Source: Pseudarthrobacter sulfonivorans
GTDB taxonomy: Bacteria; Actinomycetota; Actinomycetes; Actinomycetales; Micrococcaceae
DNA: 64,000 nt
Direction of reading: 5' to 3'
Assembly (NCBI RefSeq): GCF_024391045.1
Contig: NZ_JANFCZ010000012.1
Location: forward strand, 1 to 64,000
Shown here: positions 35,564 to 44,160 of the stretch, one piece after another
Numbering within the stretch: position 1 is the stretch's first letter
Layout of the letters: each line of letters begins with the position of its first letter
Position numbers and translations under genes: made by a program
The notes under the pieces: model-generated
What the model saw: only the letters and a program-made list of their open reading frames with translations
What the model was told of the DNA's origin: nothing
Database searches by the model: none

Positions 35564-36318
35564 TTGACGTCCGGAACGTCTCGAAAAGTTACGGCGGCCA
35601 GCAGGTCCTCGACGACGTCAGTTGCATGATTCCCCGCGGCGGCGTCACCTCGATCATCGGGCCCAACGGCGCGGGCAAGTCCACACTGCTCTCGCTGATC
35701 AGCCGGCTCCAGCCGCTGGAAAGCGGCGCCGTGACGGTTGCCGGCCTGGACGTTGCGGCCACTCCGAGCCGGGACCTGGCCCGCACCATGGCCATCCTCC
35801 GCCAGGAGAACCACCTCACCATGAGGCTGACCGTCCGGGACCTGGTGGCCTTCGGCCGGTTCCCGCATTCGGGCGGCCGGCCCACGGTGGAGGACCTCGC
35901 CATCGTGGAGGAGGCCATGGCGCATCTGGACCTGACAGCCATGGCGGACAAGTTCGTGGACGAGCTCTCCGGCGGCCAGCGACAGCGCGCCTACATCGCC
36001 ATGGTCTTGGCGCAGGACACCGAATACCTGCTCCTGGACGAGCCGCTGAACAACCTGGACATGAAGCACTCCGTGGAGATGATGCGCCTTCTCCGCCGCC
36101 TCGCTGACGACCTGGGCAAAACCATCGTCCTGGTGGTCCACGACATCAACTTCGCGTCCTGCTATTCGGACACCATCCTGGCCATGAAGGACGGCCGCAT
36201 GATCCACCAGGGCACTCCGGCGGAGATCATGCAGGCCGCCATGCTGCACGACGTCTACGACATCGACATCCGCATCGAGGAAATCGACGGGAACCGGATC
36301 GGCGTCTACTTCGCCTGA
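35560..36318 (+). CDS. Iron-siderophore ABC transporter ATPase (YclP/CeuD-like)
   Basis: 252 residues from GTG 35560, overlapping the permease stop; open frame further upstream is not coding. Walker A GPNGAGKST (about 32-40), Q-loop RQENH, signature LSGGQRQR, Walker B YLLLDEPLNNLD, switch His in VVHDINFA. All catalytic elements of a FepC-type ATPase are present. Last gene of the operon, followed by repeats and a hairpin. Confidence 0.93.
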   Translation: MIDVRNVSKSYGGQQVLDDVSCMIPRGGVTSIIGPNGAGKSTLLSLISRLQPLESGAVTVAGLDVAATPSRDLARTMAILRQENHLTMRLTVRDLVAFGRFPHSGGRPTVEDLAIVEEAMAHLDLTAMADKFVDELSGGQRQRAYIAMVLAQDTEYLLLDEPLNNLDMKHSVEMMRLLRRLADDLGKTIVLVVHDINFASCYSDTILAMKDGRMIHQGTPAEIMQAAMLHDVYDIDIRIEEIDGNRIGVYFA

Positions 36319-36322
36319 CCCA

Positions 36323-36373
36323 AACGCTCTCTCACTTAGTGCGGCTTTTTCGGCAACGCTCTCGCAGTTAACG
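36323..36373. repeat. GCTCTCTCACTTA dispersed repeat after the siderophore operon
   Basis: AACGCTCTCTCACTTAGTG followed by CGGCTTTTTCGGC and AACGCTCTCGCAGTTAACG. It begins five bases after the ATPase stop and abuts a hairpin, the same composite layout as at 32312-32419. Confidence 0.85.
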
Positions 36374-36375
36374 TT

Positions 36376-36408
36376 CGACGGCGGCACTCACCGTGAGTGC
36401 CGCCGTCG
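36376..36408. terminator. Hairpin between the siderophore operon and a convergent small gene
   Basis: Perfect 16-bp arms CGACGGCGGCACTCAC / GTGAGTGCCGCCGTCG with a single central base; followed on the plus strand by TGCGTTGATTTT. Confidence 0.85.
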
Positions 36409-36436
36409 TGCGTTGATTTTGGCTGAATCGGCGGGC

Positions 36437-36736
36437 CTATTCCGTGGGCGGTGAACTGCCGATTGGGGCTGGCAGCCTTCGTGCCAGTGCGGTTTCCAGG
36501 TGACGCATGACCAGTGAGGCGGCGATCAGGGCGGCAGAAAACGGCAGGAAGAACAGCGTGACGAGCTGGAAAAGGGTCTGGAAAACCACGCCCAGCGCCT
36601 GCGAGTAGGCCGGTCCAAACATCAGCAACTGCATGATTTGGGGAGCCAGGATGACCGAGAACGCACCGATGGCACCCACGATAATTCCTGCCCGCAGAGT
36701 TTTCCTTGGCAATCCAGAGACCACGTTCTGATCCAT
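36437..36736 (-). CDS. Small two-TM membrane protein, unknown function
   Basis: 99 residues, with hydrophobic segments near residues 15-43 and 48-74 and a basic C-terminal tail. I do not recognise the family. It converges with the siderophore operon and is separated from the permease gene by a palindrome and repeats, so it probably has its own promoter. Confidence 0.6.
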   Translation of the reverse strand: MDQNVVSGLPRKTLRAGIIVGAIGAFSVILAPQIMQLLMFGPAYSQALGVVFQTLFQLVTLFFLPFSAALIAASLVMRHLETALARRLPAPIGSSPPTE

Positions 36737-36832
36737 TCCAGGCCCTCCCCCATTGAGTGACTTGTGCCAACGCCGGCTCCTCAGCCAAGCACGGGCCGGG
36801 CCGGATCACAAGGACCGCGTATGCCAGAAACG

Positions 36833-36870
36833 GCAAACCCTCTCCCACCAGTTGGTGGGAGAGGGTTTGC
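36833..36870. repeat. Perfect 38-bp palindrome, part of the dispersed repeat family
   Basis: 18-bp arms GCAAACCCTCTCCCACCA / complement with a 2-bp centre. It is followed directly by two GAGAGAGCG units. It could act as a bidirectional terminator downstream of the permease gene. Confidence 0.85.
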
Positions 36871-36930
36871 AGAAAACCCATGTTAAGTGAGAGAGCGTTG
36901 CCCGAAAACCCACATTAAGTGAGAGAGCGT
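36871..36930. repeat. Two inverted copies of the GCTCTCTCACTTAA repeat
   Basis: AAAACCCATGTTAAGTGAGAGAGCG (units at about 36873-36897) and AAAACCCACATTAAGTGAGAGAGCG (36905-36929), spaced 32 bp. These are the best-preserved copies and define the consensus CGCTCTCTCACTTAA-N2-TGGGTTTTC. Confidence 0.88.
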
Positions 36931-36960
36931 CCCGGGGTAGGGGGTGCGGCGGGGTAGCGG

Positions 36961-38430
36961 TCAGGCGGACGTGGTGGCGGCGGAGGTTTCGCCGTCGGCC
37001 ATTGCCTTCCACTCGGCCACACGGGCCTGGTGCAGCGGCGTCCTCCGGACCACGGCATACGCCACGCCCAGGATCGCGAACCACACCGGGGTCACCAGCA
37101 GTGCCGTGAGCGTGTCCGGCTGTGTGGTGAGGGCCCACAGCAGGAATGCGAAGAACGCGAAGACCACCCACACCATCGGAATGCCGCCGGGCAGCTTGAA
37201 GGCGGAGGACTTGGCCAGTTCCGGCCGGCGCTTCCGGAAGGCCAGGTAGCTGGCCAGGATGATGGACCACACGAACATGAAGCAGACGGCGGAGACGGTG
37301 GTGACCATGTCGAACGCCACGCCAACGTCCTTGCCCGCGTACAGCAGGGCCACGCCGGCCAGCAGCAGCACACAGGACAGGAACAGGGCGTTCTGCGGAA
37401 CCTTGCGGCTTGAGAGGCGGCCGAAGAGCTTGGGGGCGTCGCCGTCCTGGGCGAGGCCGAACACCATGCGGGACGTGGAGTAGATGCCGGAGTTGGCGGA
37501 GGACATGGCGGACGTCAGCACCACCAGGTTGACCACCATTGCGGCCATGCCCAGGCCCGCGAGGGAGAACATGCCGATGAACGGGCTGTGGCCGGCCTGG
37601 AACTCGGTCCAGGGCGTGACCGACATCAGGATGATGAGGGCGCCCACGTAGAAGAGCATGACGCGCAGGGGAATGGCGTTGATCGCGCGGGGCAGGTTGT
37701 GCTCCGGGTTCTTGGTTTCGGCCGCGGCGGTGCCCACGAGTTCAATGCCGACAAACGCGAAGACGGCGATCTGGAAGCCGGCCACGAAGCCCATGAACTC
37801 CTTGGGGAAGAATCCGCCATGGCTCCACAGGTTGGTGAAGCTTGCTGTGCCGGCGCTGGACGTGAAGCCGGTGAAGATCATGACCAGGCCCACAACGATC
37901 AGCGCCACGATGGCAACAATCTTAATGAGGGCAAACCAGAATTCGGTCTCACCGAACGCTTTGACGGTGGGCAGGTTGAGCAGCAGCAGGATCACGATCG
38001 TGGCGATGCCGGGTACCCACAGCTGAATGCCGGGCCACAGCTCGTTGGCGTAGCCGGCAATCGCAATCACGTCGGCGACGCCCGTCACCACCCAGCAGAA
38101 CCAGTAGGTCCAGCCGGTGAAGAAGCCCGCCCAAGGGCCCAGCAGATCGCCGGCGAAGTCGCTGAAGGACTTGTAGTTTAGGTTGGACAGCAGCAGCTGG
38201 CCCATGGCCCGCATCACGAAGAACAGCATGAAGCCGATGATCATGTACACAAAGATCACGGAGGGCCCGGCCACGGAAATGGTCTTGCCGGAACCCATGA
38301 ACAGCCCGGTGCCAATCGCACCGCCGATGGCCAGGAGCTGGATGTGCCGGTTGCTCAGCGAGCGTGAAAGGTGGGGCTCACTGTCCCGGCTGGAGTCAGT
38401 TCTCTGCCCCGTGGTTGTCTGGTCAGACAT
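36961..38430 (-). CDS. Amino acid permease (APC family, CycA/D-alanine-glycine-serine-type)
   Basis: 489 residues from ATG 38430 (GAAGGA eight bases upstream). Twelve predicted helices. The start of TM1, [15 protein letters not shown], and the [19 protein letters not shown] segment are hallmarks of the amino acid/GABA permease family; the overall sequence is closest to CycA/AroP types. It is a proton symporter for neutral amino acids (inferred). Monocistronic. Confidence 0.88.
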   Translation of the reverse strand: MSDQTTTGQRTDSSRDSEPHLSRSLSNRHIQLLAIGGAIGTGLFMGSGKTISVAGPSVIFVYMIIGFMLFFVMRAMGQLLLSNLNYKSFSDFAGDLLGPWAGFFTGWTYWFCWVVTGVADVIAIAGYANELWPGIQLWVPGIATIVILLLLNLPTVKAFGETEFWFALIKIVAIVALIVVGLVMIFTGFTSSAGTASFTNLWSHGGFFPKEFMGFVAGFQIAVFAFVGIELVGTAAAETKNPEHNLPRAINAIPLRVMLFYVGALIILMSVTPWTEFQAGHSPFIGMFSLAGLGMAAMVVNLVVLTSAMSSANSGIYSTSRMVFGLAQDGDAPKLFGRLSSRKVPQNALFLSCVLLLAGVALLYAGKDVGVAFDMVTTVSAVCFMFVWSIILASYLAFRKRRPELAKSSAFKLPGGIPMVWVVFAFFAFLLWALTTQPDTLTALLVTPVWFAILGVAYAVVRRTPLHQARVAEWKAMADGETSAATTSA

Positions 38431-38525
38431 GTGCAAAATCCTTCGAGTGGTCCGCCGGTAAAGGTGACGGCGGTTACAAAATCAGCTTTACCACCGTACA
38501 CCGGTCCCTGTGGAATGCTGGTGGC

Positions 38526-39077
38526 GTGACCTGGAACCCGGATGCGCCCGCCCCTTTTCCGACCGCCGCCGTCGACGGCGGGACCTTCCGTCTCCGCCTC
38601 GCCTCACCCGCGGACCTGCCCGCGATTGTTGCCCTCCTGGCCGACGACGCCATGGGCGCCGCCCGTGAGGCGGACGAGGACATGGTGCCGTACGAGCAGG
38701 CGTTCGCGGCGATCGAGGCCGACCCCGCGCATCTGCTGGTTGTCGGCGAGCTGGTGCGGCCCGGCGCGGCCGCGCTCGGGACCGGCGAACCTGGCGCGGG
38801 GGAAGGTGCCGTGGTAGCCACGTTCCAGCTGAGTTTCCTCCCCGGCATCTCCCGGCGGGGTGCCTGGCGCTCGCAGATTGAGGCCGTCCGCGTGGCGGGG
38901 AGCCTCCTCGGCCTGGGCATCGGGAACCTGATGGTGCGGTGGGCAATCGACGAGTCCCGGCGTCGCGGGTGCACGCTAATGCAGCTGACCACGCACAAGT
39001 CCCGGGCGGCCGCCCACCGGTTCTACGGGCGGCTGGGCTTTGAGGCGAGCCACGAGGGCATGAAGCTGACGCTCTGA
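38526..39077 (+). CDS. GNAT family N-acetyltransferase
   Basis: About 183 residues from GTG 38526. The GNAT fold is recognisable from FRLRLASPADLPAIVALLADD at the start, VVATFQLSFLP (beta 4), the acetyl-CoA segment VRVAGSLLGLGIGNLMVRWAID, and the AAAHRFYGRLGFEASHEGMKL C-terminus. Divergent from the permease, 95 bp apart. Substrate unknown. Confidence 0.85.
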   Translation: MTWNPDAPAPFPTAAVDGGTFRLRLASPADLPAIVALLADDAMGAAREADEDMVPYEQAFAAIEADPAHLLVVGELVRPGAAALGTGEPGAGEGAVVATFQLSFLPGISRRGAWRSQIEAVRVAGSLLGLGIGNLMVRWAIDESRRRGCTLMQLTTHKSRAAAHRFYGRLGFEASHEGMKLTL

Positions 39078-39209
39078 CCGGGCCGGCGTCCGTCAAGATG
39101 CGGCGCACGCCGCCCCTTGACGGTGGGAACGACCCGGCGTAAACAAGGCACTATCTATCCATTCGCAGGCCGCCATTTCCGGGCGGTTCTGTACGACAAA
39201 GGAGTCTTT

Positions 39210-39506
39210 ATGGCGGTCGCAATAGTCATGCAGTTTGAGGGCACCACCCTTGAGCAGTATGACCAGGTCAACAGGCTGATGGGGCTCACTCCGGGCGGAC
39301 CGGGCCCGGATGGATCCATCTCGCACTGGGCAACGATGACGGAGAACGGTCTGCAGGTCACGGACGTCTGGGAGAGCCGTGAGAAGTTTGATGCCTTTGC
39401 CCGGGACAAGATGGGCCCGCTCACGGCGGAGGCCGGTTTTGGCGGCCCGCCGACGATGACTTTCCATGAGGTGCACAACTACTTCACGGCCGGCAACGGC
39501 GGCTGA
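39210..39506 (+). CDS. Small dimeric alpha/beta-barrel (ABM-like) protein
   Basis: 98 residues from ATG 39210, preceded by AAAGGAG; the longer frame from 39117 lacks a site. AIVMQFEGTTLEQYDQVN and the VTDVWESREKFDAFARDKMGP pattern are typical of ferredoxin-like, dimeric ABM-type proteins. Function unknown; a small-molecule binding or monooxygenase-like role is possible. Convergent with the MFS pump gene. Confidence 0.75.
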   Translation: MAVAIVMQFEGTTLEQYDQVNRLMGLTPGGPGPDGSISHWATMTENGLQVTDVWESREKFDAFARDKMGPLTAEAGFGGPPTMTFHEVHNYFTAGNGG

Positions 39507-39548
39507 AGACCAACCGCCGTCGTCGTCCTCACTTCCTGAACAGGGAAG

Positions 39549-41210
39549 TCAGTGCGCTGCCACCGCGGCTGCGTCTGCCCGCGGGGCTGCTTTCGGGTCG
39601 GTCAGCTTCTTGTTCGGCAGCGCGAAGCTGATGAGGAAGGCGATACCGGTGAGCACGGCGGCGGTGATCATGACGGCGTCGATCGCGTAGGAGAAGCCCT
39701 CGGTGATGGGGCGGGTGAGCGCGCTGCTGGCGGAGTGGAGCCAGCTGGTGTCGTTGAGTGAATCGTTCGAGGCCCCGTTCTGGAAGAACGCATACAGCTT
39801 GGCGTTGGCCGGGTCCGCCGCCACGGCCGGATCCTTCAGGACGGCCAGGTAATCCGCGTTGCCCATGGCCGACTTCATGTTGTCCGCGATCCGGCTTGCG
39901 GCAACGCTGAACAGCATGGAGATGAACACGGCAGTGCCCACTGCGCCACCCATGGACCGGAAGAACGCTGCTGATGACGTGCCCACGCCCATGTCCTTCG
40001 GCGGCACGGAAACCTGCATGGCCAGGGTCAGCGGCTGCATGCAGAAGCCAAGGCCCATGCCGAAGAACACCGCAATCACGCCGGGAACCCAGAGGGCGGT
40101 GTCCACACCGAGGGACAGGCCCATGGTCACCGCGGCCACGGTCAGGATGCCCGTGCCCAGGATGGGAAAGATCCGGTACGTGCCCGACGCCGAGATGGTG
40201 CGTCCGGCGGTGATGGAACCTGTCAGGATGCCCACGGTGAAGGTGATCATCATGAGCCCGGCCTCGGTGGGTGTCAGTCCCTTGACCAGCTGCAGGTACA
40301 TCGGGAGCATGGCGATCGCCCCGAACATGCCGATGCCGATGATGAAATTCAGCAGCGAGGACAGCCCGAACGTGGTGTTCCGGAAGAGCCGGAGCGGGAT
40401 CAGGGCGTAGTCGCCGGCGCGCTTTTCGGCCAGCAGGAACAAGGCAATGCCTGCCACGCCCAGCCCGTAGCAGAGGAAGGAGTTCAGGGAGGTCCAGCCC
40501 CAGCTGCGTCCCTGCTCGGCCACCAGCAGCAGCGGCACGATGGCGAGCGTGATGGCCGCCGCGCCCCAGTAATCGATCTTCTGCTTCATGTGCTTGACCG
40601 GTAGGTGGAGGAACAGGAACACCACGGTCAGGGCGGCCAGCCCGATGGGGAGGTTGATGAAGAACACCCAGCGCCAGCCGTCAAAGCCCAGGATGTTGGC
40701 GGACCCGGCGAACGCGCCGCCCACCACAGGGCCGAGGACCGAGGAAATGCCGAACACCGACATGAAGTAGCCCTGGTATTTGGCCCGGTCCTTCAGGGAG
40801 ACGATGTCGCCGATTATGGTCAGCGCGAGGGCCAGCAGGCCACCTGCGCCGAGGCCCTGGACGCCGCGGGCGATGGCCAGTTCCGTCATGGAGTGCACCG
40901 AGCCGGCGTACAGCGACCCGGCGAGGAAAATCACGATGGCGGTCAGGTACAGCGGCCGGCGTCCGAAAATGTCGCTCAGCTTGCCGTAGAGCGGCGTGCT
41001 GACGGTGGAGGTGATCAGGTAGGCCGTGGTGGCCCAGGCCTGGAGGGACAGCCCGTCGAGGTCGTTGGCGATGGTGTAGATCGAGGTGGACACGATGGTC
41101 TGGTCAAGGGATGCCAGGAACATGCCCAGCATAAGACCCACCATCACGGTGACAACCTGACGCTGGGTCAGGGTTTCGCCGGCAGCGCGCACAGCGGATG
41201 TTTTGGACAT
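39549..41210 (-). CDS. MFS drug:H+ antiporter, DHA2 (EmrB/QacA) family
   Basis: 553 residues with 14 predicted helices. Motif A is GKLSDIFGRRP, motif C is GISSVLGPVVGGAF, and LDQTIVSTSIYTIANDL near the start is the DHA2 D1 motif. A GGAGAAG site precedes the ATG. It exports drugs or other toxic compounds (inference). A MarR-like palindrome lies about 50 bp upstream, but no marR gene is adjacent. Confidence 0.9.
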   Translation of the reverse strand: MSKTSAVRAAGETLTQRQVVTVMVGLMLGMFLASLDQTIVSTSIYTIANDLDGLSLQAWATTAYLITSTVSTPLYGKLSDIFGRRPLYLTAIVIFLAGSLYAGSVHSMTELAIARGVQGLGAGGLLALALTIIGDIVSLKDRAKYQGYFMSVFGISSVLGPVVGGAFAGSANILGFDGWRWVFFINLPIGLAALTVVFLFLHLPVKHMKQKIDYWGAAAITLAIVPLLLVAEQGRSWGWTSLNSFLCYGLGVAGIALFLLAEKRAGDYALIPLRLFRNTTFGLSSLLNFIIGIGMFGAIAMLPMYLQLVKGLTPTEAGLMMITFTVGILTGSITAGRTISASGTYRIFPILGTGILTVAAVTMGLSLGVDTALWVPGVIAVFFGMGLGFCMQPLTLAMQVSVPPKDMGVGTSSAAFFRSMGGAVGTAVFISMLFSVAASRIADNMKSAMGNADYLAVLKDPAVAADPANAKLYAFFQNGASNDSLNDTSWLHSASSALTRPITEGFSYAIDAVMITAAVLTGIAFLISFALPNKKLTDPKAAPRADAAAVAAH

Positions 41211-41258
41211 GACTTCTCCAGGGAAAGGAAATGGTGATCAAGCTTGATAGTTGCTTTC

Positions 41259-41273
41259 AGTAACTATGTTACT
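41259..41273. promoter_or_regulatory. MarR-type palindrome upstream of the DHA2 pump gene
   Basis: AGTAAC-TAT-GTTACT, a perfect 6-bp-arm palindrome, 49 bp upstream of the pump ATG. An overlapping ATAGTT/AACTAT pair at 41247-41267 adds symmetry. The form is typical of MarR operators; the regulator must be encoded elsewhere. Confidence 0.65.
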
Positions 41274-41327
41274 TCCCTGGTTGTTCCCGGGAACCCAGTT
41301 TATCTCGGCAGCCCCTGGTTGCATGGG

Positions 41328-41825
41328 CTAGCGCTCGACGAGGATGCCGTCCGGATCGCACCAGACGGTGACGCCGGGACGGAACCTCACGCCGTCGATC
41401 AACACGTCCACATCCACTTCGCCGGCGCTTGCCTTGGCACTCTTGCGCGGATTGCTGCCCAGCGCCTTCACGCCGAGTTCCAGCCCCGCGATGGCCTCCC
41501 GGTCGCGGATGGCGCCGTTGATTACGACGCCGGCCCACCCGTTCGCGACGGCGCTCTTGGCGATCATGTCCCCCATCAGCGCCGTGCCCAGGGAGCCGCC
41601 GCCGTCCACCACCAGCACGGCGCCGTTGCCGGGCGTCGCCAGCGTGGACTTCACCAGCCCGTTGTCCTGGAAGCAGCGGATGGTCCGGACCGGGCCGCTG
41701 AAATGGGACCGGCCACCGAGGGACAGGAACTGAAGGGACACGGAAGCGAGGTCATCGCCGCGCTCGTCGTAGAGGTCGGCCGTGTTGACGGGGCTGTTCG
41801 CAGGGCGGTGGGCAGAAGCGGTCAT
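41328..41825 (-). CDS. RraA-like protein (HMG aldolase / RNase E regulator family)
   Basis: 165 residues from ATG 41825 with GGAG upstream. TADLYDE, GGGSLGTALMGDMIAKSAV, and GWAGVVINGAIRD are the RraA signatures, including the metal- and substrate-binding Asp/Arg. The family includes 4-hydroxy-4-methyl-2-oxoglutarate aldolases and proteins that inhibit RNase E. Divergent from an MFS gene. Which role applies cannot be told. Confidence 0.88.
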   Translation of the reverse strand: MTASAHRPANSPVNTADLYDERGDDLASVSLQFLSLGGRSHFSGPVRTIRCFQDNGLVKSTLATPGNGAVLVVDGGGSLGTALMGDMIAKSAVANGWAGVVINGAIRDREAIAGLELGVKALGSNPRKSAKASAGEVDVDVLIDGVRFRPGVTVWCDPDGILVER

Positions 41826-41957
41826 TGCATCTCCAGGGGTCCGGTGCGTGGCGGTCGGGGAGGCCGCCGCCGCGGGTCCGGGCAGTAAAGCAGGCGGGGC
41901 CATGACGCCCACGATAGTCTGATTTGCATCACTGACCGTTCCAGGGGGGAACCTGAA

Positions 41958-43280
41958 ATGAGCCTGTCCGATTCACCGGCGGCACCGGACTCCACTCCGC
42001 CGTCGGATGCCGGCTCTGCAGCGCTGCCCGCTGTAGCGTCCGAACGTTCGACGGCGGCGCTCGCCGAGCCGACCACAAAGGTCACTGCGCGCTGGGTGAC
42101 CGGGCTGGTGCTGGTCAACGTTGGCATCAACGCCGCGTTCTTCGGCCCCATCAACGTCTTTATCGCCATGCAGGCCACTGGCATCGACGAGGCCAACAAG
42201 GAAGCCATCGCGTCCCTCGTCCTTGGGTGCGGCGCCGCCGTATCCCTGGTGGCCAACCCGCTGTTCGGCGCTTTGTCCGACCGGACGGTCTCGGGTTTCG
42301 GGCGGCGTTCCCCTTGGGTCCTGGCAGGTGCCGTCCTGGCGGTCGCAGCGTTGCTGGCGATGTCCGGTGCTACTGCCGTTGCCCTGATGGTCCTGTTCTG
42401 GTGCCTGGTTCAACTGGGTGCCAACGCGGCCTATGCGGCCATCACCGCCGCCATCCCGGACCGGGTGCCGGTGCTGCAGCGCGGCGGAGTGGGGGGACTG
42501 GCGGCCCTGGGCCAAACGGCGGGCATCCTCCTGGGCGCAGTCTTCGGGGCGGTCGTGTCGGGAAACTTCCTGGTGGGGTACACCATGTGTGCGGCTGCCC
42601 TGCTGTTCTCCGTGCTGCCGTACCTTTTCCACCGGAATGACCCGCCGCTGCCCAGGGAGCTCCGGCCGCCGTTCTCGTGGGGCAGCTTTCTCCGTGGTTT
42701 CTGGATCAGCCCGGCACGCCACCCGGACTTCGCCTGGGCGTGGCTCACCCGCTTCCTGGTCAACGTCTGCAACCAGCTGACCATTGTGTACCTGATCTTT
42801 TTCCTCACTGACGTCCTCAAGCTTGAGAACCCGGCGCTGGGAGTCCTGATCCTGACCGGCATCTATGCGGCCCTGGTCATGGTTACTGCGGTGATTGCGG
42901 GGCCGTGGAGCGACCGTGTAGGCAAGCGCAAGCCTTTTGTGATCGGGTCCTCGGTGCTCATTGCCGTCGCCGGCCTGACCATGGCCCTCTTCCCGGTGTG
43001 GCCGGGCGCCCTGATCGGAGCCGGCATCCTCGGCGTGGGGTTCGGCGCGTACCTTGCCGTTGACTTCGCGCTGCTGACGCAGGTGCTGCCGCAGGCCGCC
43101 GACCGTGGCAAGGATATGGGGGTCATTAACGTGGCGGCCTCGCTGCCGCAGGTGTTCGCCACCGGCCTCGCGTACCTCGCGGTGACGCAGTTCGGCGGGT
43201 ACGTCACGCTTTTCACCACTGCGGCCGTCATTGGCCTGCTGGGCGCCGTGTTTGTGGTCAAGATCAGGAGCGTTGCCTGA
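41958..43280 (+). CDS. MFS transporter, 12 TM
   Basis: 440 residues: a 35-residue polar N-terminus, then 12 predicted helices. GALSDRTVSGFGRRSPW is an extended motif A like that of glycoside/sucrose-type (GPH) carriers. The second half repeats it at GPWSDRVGKRKPF. Substrate unknown. The TetR gene follows by 97 bp on the same strand. Confidence 0.82.
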   Translation: MSLSDSPAAPDSTPPSDAGSAALPAVASERSTAALAEPTTKVTARWVTGLVLVNVGINAAFFGPINVFIAMQATGIDEANKEAIASLVLGCGAAVSLVANPLFGALSDRTVSGFGRRSPWVLAGAVLAVAALLAMSGATAVALMVLFWCLVQLGANAAYAAITAAIPDRVPVLQRGGVGGLAALGQTAGILLGAVFGAVVSGNFLVGYTMCAAALLFSVLPYLFHRNDPPLPRELRPPFSWGSFLRGFWISPARHPDFAWAWLTRFLVNVCNQLTIVYLIFFLTDVLKLENPALGVLILTGIYAALVMVTAVIAGPWSDRVGKRKPFVIGSSVLIAVAGLTMALFPVWPGALIGAGILGVGFGAYLAVDFALLTQVLPQAADRGKDMGVINVAASLPQVFATGLAYLAVTQFGGYVTLFTTAAVIGLLGAVFVVKIRSVA

Positions 43281-43377
43281 GGAGCCCATGCCCGGGTGGC
43301 GTATAGTTGAGCCGGACTGTAGGGCGGCCTGGGATGGGGATCGACCGGCCGCTGCACCGTAAATTCACTACCCCGGA

Positions 43378-43992
43378 ATGCTGATGCCCGAGACCCTTTC
43401 CGACCATCCGCCCATGGCCGCACGGCCCGCCACCCCACGCCAGAGGCTGCGCTACGCCCGCGTCCTCGAATCCGCCGGAGGGTTTGCCCGCAAGGGCCTG
43501 GAATCCGTAGACCTCGCGGAAATCTCGGAAAAGTCCGGTGTCCCGCTGGGGACCGTCTACCGGTATTTCCCGTCGCCTACCCACCTCATGCTCTCCCTCT
43601 ACCGCCAGCAGCTCGATGAGCTCCAGACGAGGGTGCGCACGTCGGCGGCCAGCTTCGGCGGCCGGGCCCTCACCGGCGTGGTCATGGAGATTTTCCACAT
43701 GCGGGTCATGCAGCCCGCGGTGGAACAGTGCCTGACCCGCGGCGTCTACCTCAAGGGCAGGGACACCACTGAGCTGCTGCAGGAGATTGACGACCTGAGC
43801 GAAAAGGCAGTAGCCGTAGCTTCCGACGACGCCGTGGCGGCCCGGGTGCTCCTGCTGACAGTCACTGGTCTGGTCCAGTCCGTCCGCAACCGCCGGCTTT
43901 CGCTGTTTGAGGCCGAAGAAGACCTGAAGAAGGCGTGCACCCTGCTGGCTCCGGTGGCGCCGAACGCGCGCGCAGCCCACCGATCGGCGTAA
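43378..43992 (+). CDS. TetR/AcrR family regulator
   Basis: A 204-residue TetR protein. The HTH is DLAEISEKSGVPLGTVYRYFPSPTHLM (residues about 44-70). The ligand domain resembles the KstR-like group in arrangement only. Its stop codon overlaps a dre-like palindrome belonging to the malic enzyme upstream region. It may control the preceding MFS gene. Confidence 0.82.
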   Translation: MLMPETLSDHPPMAARPATPRQRLRYARVLESAGGFARKGLESVDLAEISEKSGVPLGTVYRYFPSPTHLMLSLYRQQLDELQTRVRTSAASFGGRALTGVVMEIFHMRVMQPAVEQCLTRGVYLKGRDTTELLQEIDDLSEKAVAVASDDAVAARVLLLTVTGLVQSVRNRRLSLFEAEEDLKKACTLLAPVAPNARAAHRSA

Positions 43993-44007
43993 CTGGTCTA
44001 GACCAAT
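43992..44007. promoter_or_regulatory. DasR-type dre palindrome
   Basis: ACTGGTCTAGACCAAT matches the streptomycete DasR operator (A[GC]TGGTCTAGACCA[GC]T) at 14 of 16 positions; the 12-bp TGGTCTAGACCA core is a perfect palindrome. It lies about 275 bp before the malic enzyme start. Confidence 0.65.
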
Positions 44008-44031
44008 AGGCGAATAAATACGCCTTTATGG

Positions 44032-44047
44032 CGTGATGTGAATCACA
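44032..44047. promoter_or_regulatory. CRP/GlxR-type binding site
   Basis: CGTGA-TGTGAA-TCACA fits TGTGA-N6-TCACA with one change. It is 40 bp from the dre-like site (centre to centre), in the upstream region of the malic enzyme gene. It predicts cAMP-type control of central carbon flux. Confidence 0.6.
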
Positions 44048-44160
44048 AAAGATGCTGAAAAATCGATTTGGCATGGCGGGATAGCCACTTTGCCCCCGGA
44101 TTCAGCCGCAGCCGCTGTTTACTATTGCATTACCGGGGTGGCTGGCACCCGCAGCTGCAA

